Shown here in pieces: positions 13,116-16,169 of a DNA stretch of 16,169 nucleotides. Origin of the DNA: Bacteroidota bacterium (lineage in GTDB: Bacteria > Bacteroidota > Ignavibacteria > Ignavibacteriales > Ignavibacteriaceae); assembly GCA_023433685.1 (NCBI GenBank), contig JAEYUD010000263.1, positions 1-16,169 on the forward strand, given 5' to 3'. The position numbers and the translations under genes are program-made. The notes beneath the pieces are model-generated. The model did no database searches. It saw only the letters and a program-made list of their open reading frames with translations, and was not told the DNA's origin. Each line of letters starts with the position of its first letter. The stretch's first letter is position 1.

Positions 13116-14518
13116 CGTACCACACCCGAAATGGAAAGCTGGGCTTTACCGTTGCCGCCTTCGGAGCGGATCATTACCCTTAGTGGATTGACCGCCGCGG
13201 TATCTACAACGTCCCTGATATTGAACGAGAAACTCGTCCAAGACCTGCTCTGGGTGTCGGGAAGTGTAAGCGATTTGTCACCTGAAAGTTCATAATCTTT
13301 CCCCTCAACGGTCACGCTGATCGAGGTACCTTCGGTCAGAGGATTGCTATGCTGATCCATCACTGTATAAATGAAGGTCTGCGAACCCCTGTTCGGGATA
13401 TCAAAACTTGTCGGACTAACGGTAATAAACGGGACGCCGGAGAAAAGAACGACACAAGATTGCTGAATTGTCGTCTTGTTTTCATCAATGGTTGAACCGG
13501 TGATCGTTGCGAAACCAGGACCAAACGTCGGATGGGTCGGGAGTGGATTCGCGGAATAAAGACTTACAGTCGCGACCCCCATATCAGATGTAAGAGCAGA
13601 ACCGCCTATAATTCCACCATCAGTGTTAAAGTAGACCGCAATTCCGGGTCTGACCGGATTTGAGTATTTGTCACCTACATAAGCAGTAATATCATCGAAA
13701 ACACCAAAGCGGTTGTATCCCGGGATGTTATACTTTGCCGGAACCACACTGAAATGCGCGAAGTCAGGCAATCCACCGTGAATCGTAACAGGCACCGGAG
13801 TTGAAGTTATCGTTCTCCCGTCCGAAACAACTGAAGCTATAACCTGTACCACGCCGGCTTTAGTGCCAGAAGTAAGCACTACCGCGGCGTTTCCACCGGC
13901 ATCAGACTTTACAACGGCGGGATAAAGTGTTGCCCCTGATCCGGGCGAGGCTCCAAGTGAAAAGTTTACATTTACAGAGTTATCGAGATCGAGTGAGACA
14001 CCGAATGAATCAACAACCGTGAACACAAGCTGAACACTTTCAAGACTTCCGGCACCTCTGATCCCGATATTAGGCACCGAAGTTGAGGCGAGATAAACAG
14101 ATGCAGGTTTTCTTGTTGTACCCGCGCTTCCGCTTCCTGAGGCTTTAAGAAGCAGTTTGGTTGCGGTCACTGTTCTTCCCGCTACTGCAAACACATTGGT
14201 TGTATCAGATCTGTAACCCTCTTTTTGAGCGACCACTCTAAGATCCATCCCACCTGTTACGGAAAATTCAAGTGTGTATTTCCCATTCGCGTCGGTAAAA
14301 CCATGTTTCATTACGGTGGTGTCAGGGGGAAGTCCAAAAAGCTTGATCGCTGCATTCGCGACCGGGGAACCTGTTGTAAAATCTATCACTTCCCCGTTTA
14401 TTGTAACTGTCCCGGTTTCATTTCCGGAGACAGGATTGGAAGTTGTATCCGTTTTTTTACAACTGCTGATAAAGAGTAGGAGTGGAAGGATAAGAAATAA
14501 CGTGACTGATCTTTTCAT
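13112..14518 (-). CDS. Lipoprotein with carboxypeptidase-regulatory-like and Ig-like domains
   Basis: A 468-aa exported lipoprotein. The signal peptide MKRSVTLFLILPLLLFISSC has a lipobox I-S-S-C with Cys20, followed by a polar Ser/Thr linker. Residues about 36-125 look like a carboxypeptidase-regulatory-like beta-sandwich (INGEVIDFTTGSPVANAAIK, then GFTDANGKYTLEF). Three Ig-like (Big-1/invasin-like) sandwiches follow at about 160-245, 265-350 and 375-465; the clearest is the middle one with DKYSNPVRPGIAVYF and TSDMGVATVSLYS. Such proteins act as surface adhesins or structural scaffolds; no catalytic motif is seen. It is probably transcribed separately from the acylase-like gene upstream, from which it is parted by 79 bases containing a perfect palindrome. 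No ribosome binding site is evident. The specific ligand is unknown. Confidence 0.85.
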   Translation of the reverse strand: MKRSVTLFLILPLLLFISSCKKTDTTSNPVSGNETGTVTINGEVIDFTTGSPVANAAIKLFGLPPDTTVMKHGFTDANGKYTLEFSVTGGMDLRVVAQKEGYRSDTTNVFAVAGRTVTATKLLLKASGSGSAGTTRKPASVYLASTSVPNIGIRGAGSLESVQLVFTVVDSFGVSLDLDNSVNVNFSLGASPGSGATLYPAVVKSDAGGNAAVVLTSGTKAGVVQVIASVVSDGRTITSTPVPVTIHGGLPDFAHFSVVPAKYNIPGYNRFGVFDDITAYVGDKYSNPVRPGIAVYFNTDGGIIGGSALTSDMGVATVSLYSANPLPTHPTFGPGFATITGSTIDENKTTIQQSCVVLFSGVPFITVSPTSFDIPNRGSQTFIYTVMDQHSNPLTEGTSISVTVEGKDYELSGDKSLTLPDTQSRSWTSFSFNIRDVVDTAAVNPLRVMIRSEGGNGKAQLSISGVVR

Positions 14519-14531
14519 GGCATTGCAGGGG

Positions 14532-14568
14532 TTGTAAATTGAGCACTTAACAGTTTGTAAATTTACAA
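14532..14568 (-). promoter_or_regulatory. Palindromic operator-like site before the lipoprotein gene
   Basis: TTGTAAATTTACAA (14555-14568) is a perfect 14-base palindrome, and a partial second copy TTGTAAATT lies at 14532-14540, 23 bases away start to start (about two helical turns). Both sit in the 79-base gap upstream of the minus-strand lipoprotein gene, the full site centred about 43 bases before its ATG. This is the arrangement of a repressor or activator operator; the regulator is unknown. Confidence 0.4.
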
Positions 14569-14597
14569 CGTTTTTTCAAATATCAGTACATTTTTTA

Positions 14598-16169
14598 TCA
14601 CAATTTTTTGATAAGCCTCAAGACTTTATCATTATTCCCTTTCTCCGGGGTGACTGAAACAAGTTTCCCTTCGAGGAAAGCCTCATAAGTGATAATGCTG
14701 TTTTTATCAGCGAAGTTACCAGAGTTGCCAAGGTAAGGCACCATCCTGAAAACCCCCTTCGCGGGATCAATATAGAACCTTAAAAGTGTCCCCCAGGAAT
14801 TACGGCTCCCCTTTCCTTCATCACTGCTGAACGGATTGGTAAACGCCGCGAAACGGGTGCTGAACGAACCACTGATCCCCGCTTTTTCAATCGAGATCGC
14901 GTTATTAAGACCTCCCAGAAAACCACTGAGGAAGTGCCCGGGTGCTATAAGGTTCTCCTTCCCCCACAACCACATTACGGGGTCTTCCCCTAAGCCACCG
15001 GCGATATCCCTGATAGCCTCACCGAAACTTTTACGTATGATCTCATCCCGGTTTTCGGGGTTTGGTGTGGTTCTGAGATCGAATACAGGTGAATAATTCT
15101 CTTCTATCACCTGCGATATCCTCGCCGCGGGAATACCCCCTGATTCAAGCAGAAGAAGGAGATCCTCCCTTGAAAGTTCATCCCCGAAGGTGTTAACGGT
15201 AAAATATTTTAGAAATGTCGCCATAATCAATGGTGCCTGAAGTGATGAGAGGTACTCTCCACTCCATCTTGAGATGATCTTAAGCGATTGCGATACGAGA
15301 GTGTCTTTCTGTCCCCCTGGCTGATTAAAGGCGTTCAATATGAAAGGTACAAGTTTAAGATCAAGGTCGGAAATTACATCATTAACCACATAAGTGGGCA
15401 GGTCCTTCCCTTCAGGAGAGAGGAGATAAGTCCTTTCTTTTGGAGCAACCAGCCCTCTGAAGAAACCATCGTTAATACCGGTTGCTGCCTCAATTATTCT
15501 CGTTTGCTGAACAGGCTCGGGAGTTTCACTCTCTTCAGCGGGTTTGGGTTTGGGCCTGGTTTCACGTTTTTGTTTCCGCTCTGTTTTTGGTTTCTTCGCC
15601 GTGGGTTTTTCGTCATCTGTCACTGACTCACGGGGAGAGTTCTTCGTAAGTTGTCCCGTTCCTTTTTTAAACCAGATATCCGTGTTAGCGCTTGCGGTGA
15701 AAAACCTCGACGCGAAATTACCCTGAGTCAGTTCCAGCCCTGACTGTAAGAATGCCGCCGCATCGAACGATGATGCAACGATGGAAGTGGCAGTTACCAC
15801 TTTGTACTGCTCTGTTGAGTCCCTGTTGTACCGAAGCTCAGGCTTAGAAAATGATGTGTAGACTGTACCGTCAGGTCCCGTCTTCAGATCAATTACCAGA
15901 GGCTGCTCATCTTTTATTCTGATTGTGTCTCTTACGGTTTTCAGCCTGGTAAGAGCTCCCTTTTCGAGGATGTAATCTTTCTCATCCAAAGCCAGCTTGC
16001 GGGAAATTCTGATATCTTTTACCGCCGGCTTAAGGGCAAAGAACTCGTCACCTATAAGACCCGCGAATACAACCGGCAGCCCCGGAATAGTGGCAACCGA
16101 ACCTTTTCTCCCTTCTGCTTCAAAGGTAACGTTATAAAATCTGCCGGGGAATGTGAATGGCCCCTGGAT
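14598..16169 (-). CDS. Penicillin acylase (Ntn-hydrolase) family protein, C-terminal part, partial at right edge
   Basis: The frame stays open to the right edge, about 60 codons beyond the TTG at 15989, so that TTG is not the start and the gene continues outside the window. What is seen, 523 residues, resembles the beta-chain of penicillin-acylase-type amidases: VATIPGLPVVFAG (about 16104-16066), then RWSGEYLSSLQAPLIMATF (near 15270-15215), VMWLWGKENL (near 14975), and the C-terminal LGNSGNFADKNSIITYE, which matches the family's G-x-S-G pattern near the end. The N-terminal nucleophile Ser and the alpha-chain lie outside, so activity cannot be judged. An insert of about 55 Lys/Pro/Glu-rich residues (15501-15665) stands where the family normally has the conserved G-x-x-P-x-R region. 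Substrate is unknown; this is a divergent member. Confidence 0.75.
   Translation of the reverse strand: MQGPFTFPGRFYNVTFEAEGRKGSVATIPGLPVVFAGLIGDEFFALKPAVKDIRISRKLALDEKDYILEKGALTRLKTVRDTIRIKDEQPLVIDLKTGPDGTVYTSFSKPELRYNRDSTEQYKVVTATSIVASSFDAAAFLQSGLELTQGNFASRFFTASANTDIWFKKGTGQLTKNSPRESVTDDEKPTAKKPKTERKQKRETRPKPKPAEESETPEPVQQTRIIEAATGINDGFFRGLVAPKERTYLLSPEGKDLPTYVVNDVISDLDLKLVPFILNAFNQPGGQKDTLVSQSLKIISRWSGEYLSSLQAPLIMATFLKYFTVNTFGDELSREDLLLLLESGGIPAARISQVIEENYSPVFDLRTTPNPENRDEIIRKSFGEAIRDIAGGLGEDPVMWLWGKENLIAPGHFLSGFLGGLNNAISIEKAGISGSFSTRFAAFTNPFSSDEGKGSRNSWGTLLRFYIDPAKGVFRMVPYLGNSGNFADKNSIITYEAFLEGKLVSVTPEKGNNDKVLRLIKKL

Overview
The window is a compact bacterial segment, roughly mid-40s % GC by eye, with AT-rich intergenic DNA and almost no non-coding space. 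Short hydrophobic pilin-like proteins that begin MGQQQLLL, lipoprotein and carboxypeptidase-regulatory-like domains, and weak or absent Shine-Dalgarno sites before many genes suggest the Bacteroidota/Chlorobi/Ignavibacteria side of the FCB group. That placement is an inference from gene style; no rRNA or tRNA is present to confirm it.

Layout. (1) 1-1186: 3' part of a NOL1/NOP2/Sun-type rRNA m5C methyltransferase with an RsmF-like tail, cut by the left edge. (2) 1382-10943: an all-plus-strand type IV pilus/type II secretion-like locus. It runs pilin-like gene, cyclic-nucleotide-binding-domain gene, second pilin-like gene, a strong hairpin terminator, PilC/GspF platform protein, PilB/GspE ATPase, PilT-like ATPase, PilM-PilN fusion, PilO-PilP fusion and a short secretin. 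(3) 10991-12474: a stand-alone receiver protein and, tail-to-tail with it, a soluble hybrid histidine kinase. (4) 12531-13115: an isoprenylcysteine/phospholipid methyltransferase-type membrane protein. (5) 13112-16169, minus strand: an Ig-domain lipoprotein, and the C-terminal part of a penicillin-acylase-like protein that runs off the right edge.

How it works together. PilB (extension) and a PilT-like ATPase (possible retraction) would act on the PilC platform. The inner-membrane alignment complex, normally four proteins (PilM, N, O, P), is here two fused polypeptides that would link the motor to the secretin in the outer membrane. The two pilin-like proteins would be the fibre subunits, but they have an unusual N-terminus: a two-residue Met-Gly before the hydrophobic helix and no Glu at the usual position 5. 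A lone cyclic-nucleotide-binding domain between them, and the receiver/hybrid kinase pair just downstream, are candidate regulators. No prepilin peptidase or conventional minor pilin lies in the window.

The main points of interest are the non-canonical pilins, the lone nucleotide-binding protein between them, the two-protein alignment complex, and the altered Asp box and AIRNLIRE motif of the PilT-like ATPase. No intergenic gap exceeds 200 bases; I saw no RNA genes, insertion sequences or CRISPR arrays.
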